Shown here: positions 15,001 to 20,800 of the stretch, one piece after another | How positions within the stretch are numbered: the first letter of the stretch is position 1 | How the letters are laid out: each line of letters opens with the position of its first letter | Origin: Elusimicrobia bacterium RIFCSPLOWO2_02_FULL_39_32 | GTDB taxonomy: Bacteria > Elusimicrobiota > Elusimicrobia > 2-02-FULL-39-32 | Assembly: GCA_001800135.1 (NCBI GenBank) | Contig: MGUU01000020.1 | Span: 40,649 to 104,648 of the forward strand | Length of the DNA: 64,000 bases | Direction: 5' to 3' | Position numbers and translations under genes: made by a program | The notes under the pieces: model-generated | What the model was told of the DNA's origin: nothing | Seen by the model: only the letters and a program-made list of their open reading frames with translations | The model's database searches: none

Positions 15001-16308
15001 AAGTTAGATGGTTTAGATAAGGAAACTTTTGAGCAAGGAATTAGGGAACTTGAAAATTTTATTAAAGATCAAAAGGCGTTTGGCAAAGAATTTTTAGATA
15101 AGGAAAGAAGAGAAAAAGTTAAAGATGAAATTTCCGAACTCTTGCCGTACAATCCTGCTGAGGATAAATCCGCGCAAGCCGCGGCAGAAAAAACCATGAA
15201 TCTTTTAAACAATAAAACTTTAGATGGGGTGGATAGTTTAAGCTTAGAGGTTTTGCTCCATGCCTTATTCAAGGCTCCGATCTGGAACCAAGGGGAAAAT
15301 TTAGCGGATGCCTTTAGCCGTGTGCAAGGAATAAAAGGAAATGGAAATAAAGTCAAAGAAGCCGCTATTAGAGTGATTCCTCAAGCAGAGTGGTTAAGTC
15401 AAGCCAAACAATCTATGAAAGATGCAAAAGGTTTTTATGATCCTCAGACAAATACGATTTATATCCGATTGGATAAAGGGATGACCCCATTAGAGACGAT
15501 CGCCATAGCGCTGCATGAAGAGGTGCATGCTTATCTGCCAGAAAATGTGCCAAACAATAGCACCACTGCTGAATTTCTGGCCATTATCCATTTGGCAAAG
15601 GCTTTAGAATCACAAGCTCAAAATCCAGGGGTTAAACTCTTAACCGCTCAACTTAAACTGGATCTTTTAAGAAAATTAAATGAAAATAAGATCACAAATC
15701 GTCCTGTAGAGACTAAAATGGTTAAAGAGCTTAAACGGGTTCAACAGGGCACAAACACCATACAAACCTTTGTGGTGACCCCATTCCAATTGCCAGTTGT
15801 ATTGCCTCTTGCTGAAGAATTAATGCAAGATGGCAGAAAAGTTGAAATAGAACTTATCAATGATGAAAGTTTATTTAGTCAAAAAGATTTAGAAAGCATT
15901 ATTGGCGCAACAGACAACAAATTTGCGATGAGAATCAGAAATGTTAAATTTGATCAGAAAAAAGGTAAATTTAGCATTGAAGATCTTGCTAGAAATATGG
16001 ATGATTTGCTCAACACCAACCGGGAATTAATTCTAGTAGGGGGAAAAGCGCTTTGGGACAATCCAGACGCTTTAAAAAGCATCGCTTCCTTAAAAGGCAT
16101 CACCATCACAATTATGGAGATCACCTTTAGCGCAGATTCTGAAATCGGCCAATGGATAGAAGGCATTATTAATTCTTTAAGTAATTTGACTGAAGCCCAG
16201 AAGAAAGACCTTATCCATGAGCTAAAAACCAAAAAACTTGATCCTAAAGTCTTAAATAAAGTAGATCTAGATCACGAAATCGAAACCGTCGTAGCCGTCC
16301 AGCAATAA
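1..16308 (+). CDS. Giant multidomain protein with SecA-like ATPase core (5' end outside window)
   Basis: One frame of 5,435 codons runs from base 1 to a TAA; the GTG at base 1 is probably not the true start. Helicase motifs resemble SecA: Walker A S259-A-G-G-G-K-S265, D384-E-A-D387, S594-A-T596, G758-L-R-G-M-D763 and Q784-A-L-G-R-A-G-R-N792. A hydrophobic stretch at about 1435-1510 could span a membrane. Long helix-rich regions follow, then a Pro/Glu-rich linker near 3361-3385 and two tandem 61-residue repeats (3654-3775). The C-terminal part holds H4264-E-V-R-G-H4269, G4531-H-E-Y-L-E, a JAMM-like H4815-T-H-P...D4827 and H5172-E-E-V-H5176. No real gene is seen on the other strand. The SecA-like part suggests an ATP-driven machine; the end suggests one or more zinc hydrolase domains. 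The biological role is unknown. Giant proteins of this kind are known from Omnitrophota. Confidence 0.85.
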   Translation: MDQSGGVFKKLTRALTRTVLETRLTALSLIAELPEQYQQIILRLTFKPTVERVVARAIAMQIKNLQNELGVIDKLSLRQLVTRMGTDRTAGVDHVIQLKTQVNEDEKSAKTEEEKVLVKEFKEIVDLILKTDYLMEGKLRDNPASKKVENFLQRIKELYWDKFTEHAELFEKIVQSSDLSLNTKIRNEIIEKVFGKKEESQLTLAEKLVLDMRLTHESLIKDGKLEAGEDMLKGNSYEKTKRQVEMYFNNLLGRISALSAGGGKSNAYIWSVTGFFHMRQKMGQEGSIAEFLGAKAVDTGQFVKNNKTLTNALSIETYNGVEYWQGDRFSELAKLYSREKQGDGVVGRLIAYDIQTRGFVELRARSQDAELNRALENVDLRIADEADVAALSRVAFVLGSGDNKAGKEQVEHIENFLNAIDELGTIKIEDPLKAESVAKDTGLSFTMKDGAIIYSEGLKNTFSKLRNKVKRGGDTEFLLDAQRDNIFRAKYMLEGRLGGKETLDIVDGQPATIESGVRRANTTDQSSAYNIAVVLLKIRQIETIYGKGTAKANEEINKLKLNKDNIKLSESVGESTISQVFSRSSGRTLNFGGSATMDLAKEIAHTIYGSGAVEIEGSNLNAVYNKGLLKMRVTDRNTILNEAIATAKKFLVEGKQDHGEVFGAIDASYLRDVFVGALKELAIDKGISKTEFENFVSSLKAESLTVLRDRLAERFSALKQYTDKIEVIDAVLAGENAEQAANIAKKAKDKLVFTNESGLRGMDFQWINIRLLDGHNFSEGDLLQALGRAGRNTKDTNYKQTVYLERNGLKDSLTQAREKNEFMKNHKLEAIFDKELDAILNEFQLDRIDSYTLDSNQDLTLSLLALSGRYKSLELKSESILFKANQEASYILIKEPIQALIRKAEQAGNLKDAEFLRKSYLRAIDHIESKLSRELGKDKLQTPDALIKQRYEAIKAEAEKELTLIEKGLKDRALKTEASARLLDIKSVNFDKLLKEFKENPEEFDSYTFARAARSIGRGESPATDVAKVLIRLSKNVLPGQAETGLAVKGQTVSVKMADAKSKGVDVEALQSKLEEKKLGKEGVGKKALTYEGKDEQGKSVLYLTARGANLVNSAIALASLSNEDKTKLSAFIAGLGIEIEPADHLTVAFLLQENEWDLDQDVLGLGSLILTEQFRDGISIKEAVEAYQKYGIVGLSDFLISGEFKRAVLKQEKAEEKRENIKEASKAAYANLSAKQSQKLNEAREKLDNKQLKFYQKIGAGFTKAGFTLRNPSLIIAGFSLNQAEKSLQSTYKRMEKAEMKKLVGADQTDLEAASPNLLALHLLTSSTWVEEKAQYRFTQTQAERKNITNILLNYLNEIKEKDKKGEVSSKAFDRLVKKATLTELLKQAQSGGLDSGKNFYDRFVKSFFQQEYDPESKGVKKTKDILGKTKIVIAFLPTVLSKQIGVLVTVLVAKFGLPAWLLTTVGALLAKVGVPAALAGALTFTVGQIIAFAVIGVVSTHLLMKIIPKLMDLTGKVWNRFVANKTSKSVADQVAAKFAKVVLDKKEEAIQESIKMIKQYNPKIKDADARKQAESFAQAPADKFTAKDLDQIVDEVSKATGEEREKVARIALVIYNPTLSQEEIAQVVAVSSVLDSLKKEVAQEDYAEKKDVLRTQGHADYEKVIAELEKISVTQLVGKDPINHTLMQALLNAGLIVSFKSSLPNSNAVALEDLKNPQVQDALQRAWLNLILFVGQRDGIKGVITQEDILELYYNLDEKQRERIALANQRAEEIAGGKLNLVLEQAAKEAVAEGEAGELTLILKAHIKDTTDKAGQPAKVVDFVAALKEAMASDAAWSKLAASLIPENKDLGKAARAVRDALAKNSSMPREDLMRLVMAVAGQYGITGYQDRNLLVKIASLDIEDDQMQWSQYGPEWQRIGVALENYRKQIESYKGNKGETVNGRKKMEQEEANLLKAILTPHTLLSQEERWLAVVAALNAQGILVEQGKIDFSRAPPETIEEAVQSALENVRSEISANRQLAHHPALKEQLTKDLETLRQTNPTDFKDLTKRLREEGIQIQTNEAGIVTTLNLPALLTQTAYQIILRVTKGQTTIMTRSLGAQSFLNKLKAEIKTRVLRGGIFEIIRNLDPETMVHIVPDDLVGGALTVTEDLHILIPASMAEDSTLTLTFLIRQFFVLKQIQKYQEENRKLNISEDKIQEGIAKELKNWNRIAQTLVTPQMLQTGTPDEAVFTLFILESAAKEAAEKAGANLITAESASNFIEALPKTRKAKVLSALSKLTSNKQEAALNLLVKLNELQDRGEIITLGVAESDKERSLLLELYGFSEKEQKTIELSERRLSDYVSYAPLELLANESLVNALTSAKNWKKFNDTLKERKPIPSVQAALFAFISGANQKQMNKALGMALKLLQDYESYELLYLTQSQIILQTLSSKILNASWWTRRKMIAGLTTLAQYPGQLNLLKDYMIQLNQGKLSFFGLEETAKMLNISARNASMLLTGLDKKEASKVYKILSQIPKEVRKGLIFGIYPEDLKNLKFPALNILDLNFAAIHDFVKLIPVLDALAISPIVFVRSSFGQALLSNPKAMEFMADFLRDGAKSDQEKKEFIQRFLKATPHHAQTFAKLVSEDWNKDKPLSVTEIQGLGKLRTIFYSLRGFSKEDQTKIEEKFALIEDAPFAGKVPIALLLEASEETMKLLQSLAKELKEKKTVSIKSLNSLIQALKNIEVEAKDGGKVSGLFNEEDAYAILGINKNQVKIYEKNKNILQKIANSSSQKKNELTQILESFDLAMILRLKTKDLNKLASLVNRFQKGKLVEARELAPLWKAIGKTEETKKFIALALGVEDAATFEKGLNKMEDAMKSKMDLQVLSLAVLASPVGTLISASQRGAEIFNAIYALPKNLKNIALASIEKASSLGKEKFVNLLTQWEMGTISLSDMVELRRFFSSSSPSTMGIVQEQFTALTDWARLTPDEANQAMKIWALLDPELRNNLSIFALGKMNENSLKALNSLWNALPENERALFLKKIKTINQAGSLKFVTDLENINENRTTKELVEIAKKLGLTKERVDQAAGLDETADKSRKSFGLAGLEFPIWFFKRAIASRIARMEEGKDKQNIIQTLTEFSLEALRALGLLDLNDLDRALELLGKLSNQNMTVQEFLELGGLLDFDKDLTHQIKMFNKSLSHSQAKVIAKRIQMLNDKEKGEIPVSFIFNANKGAWSLFRVLRKDLPLEFWARNGEGMLHIFSKNAHAKQALLSLNVFERASILAALAYSNKTDQRVLIAHLGRLSNKSITVPQLKTLLEKLRISSETALKIAGLKVTLSEVEKAYQDVQAINPEIADQLSLAQLFSYKPPLAETEAAEAPELEDLETPEPAPIGTPQPAFVSAFLTVVDRLEALGTDYSPDDLRIVARTTGVGIGDVFMLAQLLDYYQLEDVKNFVRNTLPNVNQKRFEKWREENGIDLYAFHAFEKEYRIDEIETESQEVSSYEENVNIFVAAMDLIFGEGALSRDRDRFTIVFEPAAPGSSSQIALIEKDGELTTLRWSQNVVVAIKDSGAEVYSLKTGELISQVPYQVKDVSFFTVKAAKGAQEKTTVLFYNPEGKLAQTISLNEDGNLISKEAQAPKAEPTELPVPVKQEITPVAPAIPVTPISVRTTTKLTPAQRTEAIARAAKTGELVAPQETTPVKAAKTGKLERPQEAVATPRAAEATPISVQITAKLTPAQKTEAIARAAKTGKLGAPQETTPVKAAKTGELIPPQELTATPKAAKTRKFDRTPTGRIAGVSKLTIKQDLKDQEEKPTRLTDQLRLLLAQRESDEENEEPAIEEPIILEEVKTNVAPETESKKFVLLEGLRSVFGQKAKSAEGIQEEEEGDSGAEDETRVGGGSLSPTDRAIKGGRRGAVRERTVKLGIFLSIQDGSARRIKIRKDTNGKVVAAEGKTRKGDIVIRNAENELIQRVANKIEQSKYLDARTKQLLLNGDVEIILVNPLSGKILDKMDEILELFARGENGRLKIEKIKAFFEELRAPNSKNSWDALEALVEVSRTLVEETDLQGEDINERKKQARELLARAGYLLVYGFNMDDKQSGNFEHRAIRILQKISLTLITEKEEDTLEASLVKAVEEYKERAKKQKEAALDGETEKAPELNLSEYSPAIGLGLEENNPFRRKAEEIYKRKIFTFFVELHLRIKKYSPFKGAKKDKEGKNLLYVKKEETEDSSKTVAYQAGRPGINRGAVYLTHDTLKRLLINDLGFAEFFEHEVRGHLDTSDPARPEKFNSLEEEEAYARELQRNVKEKFEEELPLDQDSPPDLDEVLRDMSGLSWFEGILTQEDYEHVMHLGGEEDLGSGKEASFFGEEFTINEWTPMIGSLYALKSANSAVFKAVLAALPQDISVNLEGALAILSGKTQVSNKTAVRAALQTLAFIATPRVLGAELTLQVLDAVGIVVTPQLGAQYDSMIGEAKDKLGIDLNVVVVGRVPGNKGEVGTLDQFITFTFDAEGRLTVIISADVLAKQTDLTHFFVNMLGHEYLEASGLSHNQVEALGFKDNTDLSVEELIKIFKTLKSIADSRAALNDLENISEDPLLSIKSAREVLGKIRTIQALNQGWVTMQGKGIFKIKNGTVYLVNDQGDKLDLTSQAQEIQKIINSIQPEQIADLITSGDFGIKIAARLVKINPEFLKDHNLNALVNKAIEKETKGQVSALAPVSAIESMVQFLSQIKPALAPKLQTAVAEAIDALQQEPLSDFRAVHKKIKEKFGETEEEVAFAIIKIPGLKNPIVFILGKGTETSVGVSAVLLKIISLVPGIQFGHTHPDSPMPTARDVINIIQLNLTDGKRKASFILGKDQMAVIQVKTNKEDVYQSQVTVTYYENLENPRIIKLETINLAQTIAAELLFSVYKKSEKVLDLTKNLGKAPTALDFFAQLLKDRPALKDQMDEFKMAIDLQEFLKQDAQINAWIRNSRNPLAQTIGVAQYLFLIKDMPFEEIRELLAFLGLKLDGLDKETFEQGIRELENFIKDQKAFGKEFLDKERREKVKDEISELLPYNPAEDKSAQAAAEKTMNLLNNKTLDGVDSLSLEVLLHALFKAPIWNQGENLADAFSRVQGIKGNGNKVKEAAIRVIPQAEWLSQAKQSMKDAKGFYDPQTNTIYIRLDKGMTPLETIAIALHEEVHAYLPENVPNNSTTAEFLAIIHLAKALESQAQNPGVKLLTAQLKLDLLRKLNENKITNRPVETKMVKELKRVQQGTNTIQTFVVTPFQLPVVLPLAEELMQDGRKVEIELINDESLFSQKDLESIIGATDNKFAMRIRNVKFDQKKGKFSIEDLARNMDDLLNTNRELILVGGKALWDNPDALKSIASLKGITITIMEITFSADSEIGQWIEGIINSLSNLTEAQKKDLIHELKTKKLDPKVLNKVDLDHEIETVVAVQQ
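10960..11325 (+). repeat. Two tandem 183-bp coding repeats inside the giant gene
   Basis: Codons 3654-3714 and 3715-3775 encode two closely similar 61-residue units. Each contains the sub-motifs KLTPAQ.TEAIARAAKTG and PQETTPVKAAKTG. They lie in a Pro/Ala/Thr/Lys-rich linker that is probably disordered. In-frame duplication is the simplest origin. Confidence 0.85.
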
Positions 16309-16408
16309 ATCCCTATTCCCTCAAATTATTTTAGCTTCTTATAGGTAACCGTTTATATGTTAAAATTTCGTACCTATTTTAGCACAAAAAGTTTGGATTA
16401 TTTTAATA

Positions 16409-16430
16409 TATAATTTTTTAGAGATATAAT
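16409..16430 (+). promoter_or_regulatory. Possible AT-rich promoter region for the nucleotidyltransferase pair
   Basis: Two TATAAT hexamers (16409-16414 and 16425-16430) lie 58-79 bases before the next gene, in the 179-base gap after the giant gene. Neither has a good -35 box at the usual distance, so the call is weak. The rest of the gap shows no terminator hairpin. Confidence 0.3.
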
Positions 16431-16487
16431 AAAATAGATGTCAAAATCTAGGTTGAATATCCAATTTCCATATGTTATTCTACCCAT

Positions 16488-16703
16488 ATGTTTAAAAGAA
16501 AAATTAGGAGACGCGTTTGGGAAAACAAAGCTTTTTCTTTCAAGGAAGCTGAGGAATTTGACACAAAATTCTGGAAAAAACAGAAAGCTTCAACCAAATT
16601 TTCCATCACATGGATGATGATCTCAGATTACTTAAAAATGCGAGGTAAAAGTGGAAGTCTGCCCCGATTACGAAAATCTATTCAAACAATTAAATATCTA
16701 TAA
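16488..16703 (+). CDS. Small partner protein of the adjacent nucleotidyltransferase
   Basis: 71 residues, basic N-terminus, followed by FKEAEEFDTKFW and an end RLRKSIQTIKYL. Short proteins of this look (an 'F.EAEE.D..FW' segment and an 'R.....I..IK' tail) are often found directly before DUF6036/MNT-type nucleotidyltransferases, which is why this frame is kept as a gene. It overlaps the next gene by 53 bases in another frame. The conserved-looking tail lies inside the overlap, so both frames are probably used. There is no clear ribosome binding site. It may be the antidote half of a toxin-antitoxin pair; that is inference. Confidence 0.5.
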   Translation: MFKRKIRRRVWENKAFSFKEAEEFDTKFWKKQKASTKFSITWMMISDYLKMRGKSGSLPRLRKSIQTIKYL

Positions 16704-17115
16704 AGTCAAATACTTGGTGGTTGGCGCGCATGCGGTTATTTTTTATTCCCAACCTCGTTACACAAAAGATATAGATATCTGGGCTTCACCAGACCCAGAC
16801 AATGCGCAAAGAATTCACCAAGCGCTTAAAAAATTTGGCGCCCCTTTGGAAAACGTTTTGCCGCAAGATTTCACAAATAAAAAAATGATCTATCAGATTG
16901 GGGTTGAGCCTGTGCGGATAGACATACTCTTAGACATAGCTGGAATTCCTTTCAGGAAAGCTTGGAAAAATAAGATTTCTACCAAATATGGAAAAACTTC
17001 TGTTCATGTTCTGGGATTACCCGAACTGATAAAAGCCAAAAAATTTAGCCATCGAGATACTGACTTGGTAGACCTAAAAAAATTACTTATAAAAGTTAAT
17101 AAAAAACGAAATTGA
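16651..17115 (+). CDS. Nucleotidyltransferase (DUF6036/MNT-like)
   Basis: 154 residues from a GTG start. The segment YLVVGAHAVIFYSQPRYTKDIDIW contains the pol-beta fold signature G(A)H...YTxDxD with the metal-binding pair D-I-D; a later 'VRIDIL' supplies a possible third acidic residue. The length fits stand-alone minimal nucleotidyltransferases, which transfer nucleotides to partner proteins or RNAs. The start was chosen because family members begin about 20 residues before the YLVVG strand. It overlaps the preceding small gene by 53 bases, suggesting translational coupling. Such pairs are frequent on mobile DNA and some act as toxin-antitoxin modules. The biochemical partner here is unknown. 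Confidence 0.75.
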   Translation: MEVCPDYENLFKQLNIYKVKYLVVGAHAVIFYSQPRYTKDIDIWASPDPDNAQRIHQALKKFGAPLENVLPQDFTNKKMIYQIGVEPVRIDILLDIAGIPFRKAWKNKISTKYGKTSVHVLGLPELIKAKKFSHRDTDLVDLKKLLIKVNKKRN

Positions 17116-17229
17116 TTCCTCCTGCCTATTATAAAATGAATTTCAGCGGGTTAGCCCGAATCTTTCAGTTGGATTAAATTCCCGCATGGATAGATGAAAT
17201 TAAACAAAGGACTTTTTTTGATTTTAAAG

Positions 17230-17235
17230 TATAAT
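17230..17235 (+). promoter_or_regulatory. Possible -10 box before the coiled-coil/RND operon
   Basis: TATAAT, 66 bases before the coiled-coil gene, in a 185-base gap. No good -35 box was found at 16-18 bases. A short CGGG/CCCG hairpin near 17149-17160 has no T-tract. Confidence 0.3.
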
Positions 17236-17300
17236 TACAGGTGAAATAAATTTATAAAAATCTAAAAATTTATTGAATACAAAATAAAGGGAGTAACAAA

Positions 17301-17798
17301 ATGTCTTCACCTCAAAAAGAGTCTCAATATAAAAAGCTGGACAAGAAAATAGATGATACTAAGAATCAGCTAGATAAGAAAATAGATGACACCCGTGATC
17401 ATCTGGATAAAAAAATAGACACACTGGACAAAAAAATAGATGATACTCGTACTCAGTTGGACAAAAAGATAGAGGATACTAGGGATCAGTTAGATAAAAA
17501 AATAGATGGGGTTATTGAACTTACGAATCAAATGGTTAGAAAAGAAGAATTCAATAAATTAGTGAAAGTAGTGTTCAATATTGAAAAGGATGTAAATGAC
17601 CTTAAAGAAAATAGCGCGACTAAAGAAGATGTTCGTACCATTTTAGGCGCAATTGATGCTTTTACCGGTCGGGTTGAAATTTTTGATCGAAAAGTAATCA
17701 CTCACGATGAACGCTTAAATAATATAGACACTAAAATGGAAGATCATGAGAAGAGAATTCATCAGATTGAAACTACTAATAGACACAATTTGTATTGA
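17301..17798 (+). CDS. Hendecad-repeat coiled-coil protein
   Basis: 165 residues, charged and without a signal peptide. Residues about 10-70 consist of five or six near-copies of an 11-residue unit of the type LDKKIDDTRDQ, one copy being shortened to LDKKIDT. This is typical of a right-handed or straight coiled coil. The second half is also predicted helical with spaced hydrophobics and may form a stalk or oligomer. An AAGGGAG ribosome binding site lies before the ATG. The next gene (RND pump) begins 13 bases after its stop, so co-transcription is likely. It is not a membrane-fusion adaptor: there is no lipoyl or barrel region. Function not known. Confidence 0.75.
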   Translation: MSSPQKESQYKKLDKKIDDTKNQLDKKIDDTRDHLDKKIDTLDKKIDDTRTQLDKKIEDTRDQLDKKIDGVIELTNQMVRKEEFNKLVKVVFNIEKDVNDLKENSATKEDVRTILGAIDAFTGRVEIFDRKVITHDERLNNIDTKMEDHEKRIHQIETTNRHNLY

Positions 17799-17811
17799 AA
17801 TAAAAAGCTAG

Positions 17812-20800
17812 ATGAAGCTGATCCGCCTGGCAGTAGAGCGCCCTGTCACTACAGCGATGATGTATGCAGCTGTTTTGCTGTTAGGTCTTATTGCTTTAAT
17901 TTCCTTACCCCGAGAACTTTTTCCCACCATTTCCTTTCCAGAACTTTTAATTGTAACCCGCTATGGCGCAGCCGCGCCGGAAGAAATAGAAAATATTGTG
18001 ACTAAACTAATTGAAGAACAGGCTGGCACGGTACCTAATTTAAGAAAGGTTCGTTCCATATCTAAGGAAGGACTCTCCGTGGTTATTTTGGAATTTAACT
18101 GGGGAACAGACATGAGTTTTGCTCATTTAGCTGTTAGAGAAAAAATAGACCTGATTAAAGACCGTTTGCCGCAAGAAGCTGAAGAACCGATTGTCCAACC
18201 CTACAACCCTTTTGCCCAGCCCATGATGGTGCTTTCTGCGTCCGGCGAGTTATCCCTTGCGGATTTAACTCGTTTGGCTAATGATGTGGTTAAAAAACGT
18301 TTACAAAAAGTGGATGGGGTGGCTTCTGCCACTGTGAGCGGTGGCCAGGAAAGAGAGATATTAGTGGAAGTGGATGTGGGTAAAATGCAGGCTTCCAATA
18401 TATCTCTTTCTGGAATTGTGGACTCCTTAAAAACCTCTAATGTCAATTATCCAGCTGGCACCACTCAAGGCAGATTTTATGAATATCTGGTTAGAACCAT
18501 TGGTGAATTTAAAACTGTGGCTGACATTGGCAAAACTGTGATTGCAGTGGATGCGGCTCGGGATAGTCCAGAATTTATGTTTAAATCTCAAAGCCAAAGA
18601 AAAGGAACTGAAAGTTTCCAGCCTCGGCTCCAGAGAATGCTTTCTTTAGGAAGCATTGCTGAAATTAAAGATACCTTTAAGGAAATAGAAAGTTATTCCC
18701 GGTATAAAGGCAAATCAAATGTTTCTATTGCGATTCAAAAGCAGTTTGACGCGAACACCATAAAAGCAGCCACCAGGGTTCGCAGGGCTTTAAAAGAAGT
18801 TAGTTTAAGCCTTCCCAAAGAGATGAATTTGGAAGTAGTTTATGATGAATCGGAATTTATTAAAGATTCATTAAGGGATGTGATGACGGACGGCATCTTA
18901 GGAGGTATTTTCGCTTTTTTAGTTTTACTCTTTTTCTTAAGGAACTTTCAAGACGCATTTATCGTAACGCTCTCCCTACCGGTTTCTATTATTGTCTATT
19001 TTGTGTTTGTATTTTTTATGGGACGGAGTATCAATGTCATTGGTCTCATGGGTCTTTCCCTCTCTATTGGCAGCATTACAGATAACGCTATTTGCGTTTT
19101 AGACAATATTGATAAGTACCGCAGAAAACTTGGCAACCTAGTAGAAGCATCCATTCTCGCGCCTTCTGAAATTTTTGTAGCTCAATTTTCCTCGATGCTG
19201 AGCAATGTGGTGGTATTCCTGCCTCTTCTTTTTGCCCAAGGGCTTTCTCAGCAACTTTTTAAAGATCTATCCTATGCTGCTATTGTTACAAACATAGCCG
19301 CATTAGCGGTAGCTGTGACTCTAATCCCAAGAATTACAGCCTATCCTCTTAAGTGGGGGAAGAAGAAGGAAGAGATCAAACCCCAATGGACAGAGCCTAA
19401 ATCTGATGAAGTTGAGGATGAGGTGATAGGCATAGGGGGAAAAGTAATTTCAAAAACCACTAGCATTGAAAATAAACATGAGGCGCCATTGAAGCTGAAT
19501 GACTCCTCTGGCTCAGAAGAACCCGCATCTTCTAACTTTCAACAAAGATCATTTTCTGAAGATGAAGATAAAGCGCTCCCGAAACAAAAAATTAATAAAT
19601 TATTTTTTATACTTAAAAAAATCTGGAATTGGCTTAGCCAAGGGCTTACAGATGAGAGATCTCTTAAACTTCATGCTTTTTATGAAAAAGTTTTGGTTTT
19701 GTCAATTACGCATAAAAAACTTGTTTTAAAGGGAGCTCTTTTTCTTTTTCTTTTTAGCTTTGTAATTTTTTATTTTAAAAACAAGATATTCATGCCCAGC
19801 GTGGATCAAGGGCAATTTTTAATTAAAGTAAATATGCCCATAGGCACAAGGCTGGATGTCACAGACAGGGTGGTCTTTAAAATTGAATCCCTGCTTTCTA
19901 AAATGGATGGGGTCAAAGACACCCTGATTCGCGTAGGAGCAACTGCTGAAGAATCCATAGACGCCTTAGGATCCCATCAAGGAGAGTGTGTGGTTAATTT
20001 AGATCTGGAACAATTAAAATCTACTGAAAAATTTATTTTAATTTTTAAAGAAAAATTAAAGCAGGTAAAACTTGAAGGAGCTGAGATCGAGTATATTCTG
20101 CAAGATTCTACCATGAAATCCATGACTGTGGAAGCTCCTATTGCCATTACTATCAAAGGACCTGATCTTGCCGCTTTGCGTAAATTGTCCGACGATATTC
20201 AGAATTCACTTAAAAAAATTAAGGGCATTGAAGGAGTAAAGACCTCTCTTGCTCTTCCTTCTTTTGAAACCAGAGTTTCCATAGATAAAGACCGAGCAAG
20301 TGCCTTTGGCCTTTCTGTATCCGACATTGCCCGCGGCGCTCTAATCGGGGTGAGGGGTTTTATTGCCACCTTTTTTAAGGAACAGGGAAAAGAATTTGGC
20401 ATTAGGGTGCGTTTACGGGAAGAAGACCGAAATAATCCTGCTACTATTACCCGGGTTGCCTTACGTTCTCCGCAAGGAATCATGGTGCCTTTAGGAGATG
20501 TGGCTCAAATTTCTTCTGGATATGGACCGAGTGAAATCCAGAGATCAGATCAACAAAGATCAGTGATCATCTCAGCTCAAGTGATTGGCAGAAGTTTAGG
20601 AGAGGTGATAGAAGAGGTGGATAATCGGCTCAGCAGTTTTCGCAATAAAAGAGATTATAGCGTAGAATTAGGCGGAGCCAAAAAAGAGATGCAGGAATCT
20701 TTTGGCGGTCTTTTTATCGCATTTATGTTAGCTATTGTTTTAATTTATATGATCATGGCTGCCGGCTTTGAATCTTTGCTCCATCCATTCCTGATTATGA

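Noticed and set aside
17149..17160. Terminator hairpin CGGGTTAGCCCG
   Set aside because: Stem of only four pairs and no T-tract.
17325..17510. CRISPR-like tandem DNA repeats
   Set aside because: The 33-base periodicity comes from coding of 11-residue coiled-coil units; there are no unique spacers and no cas genes.
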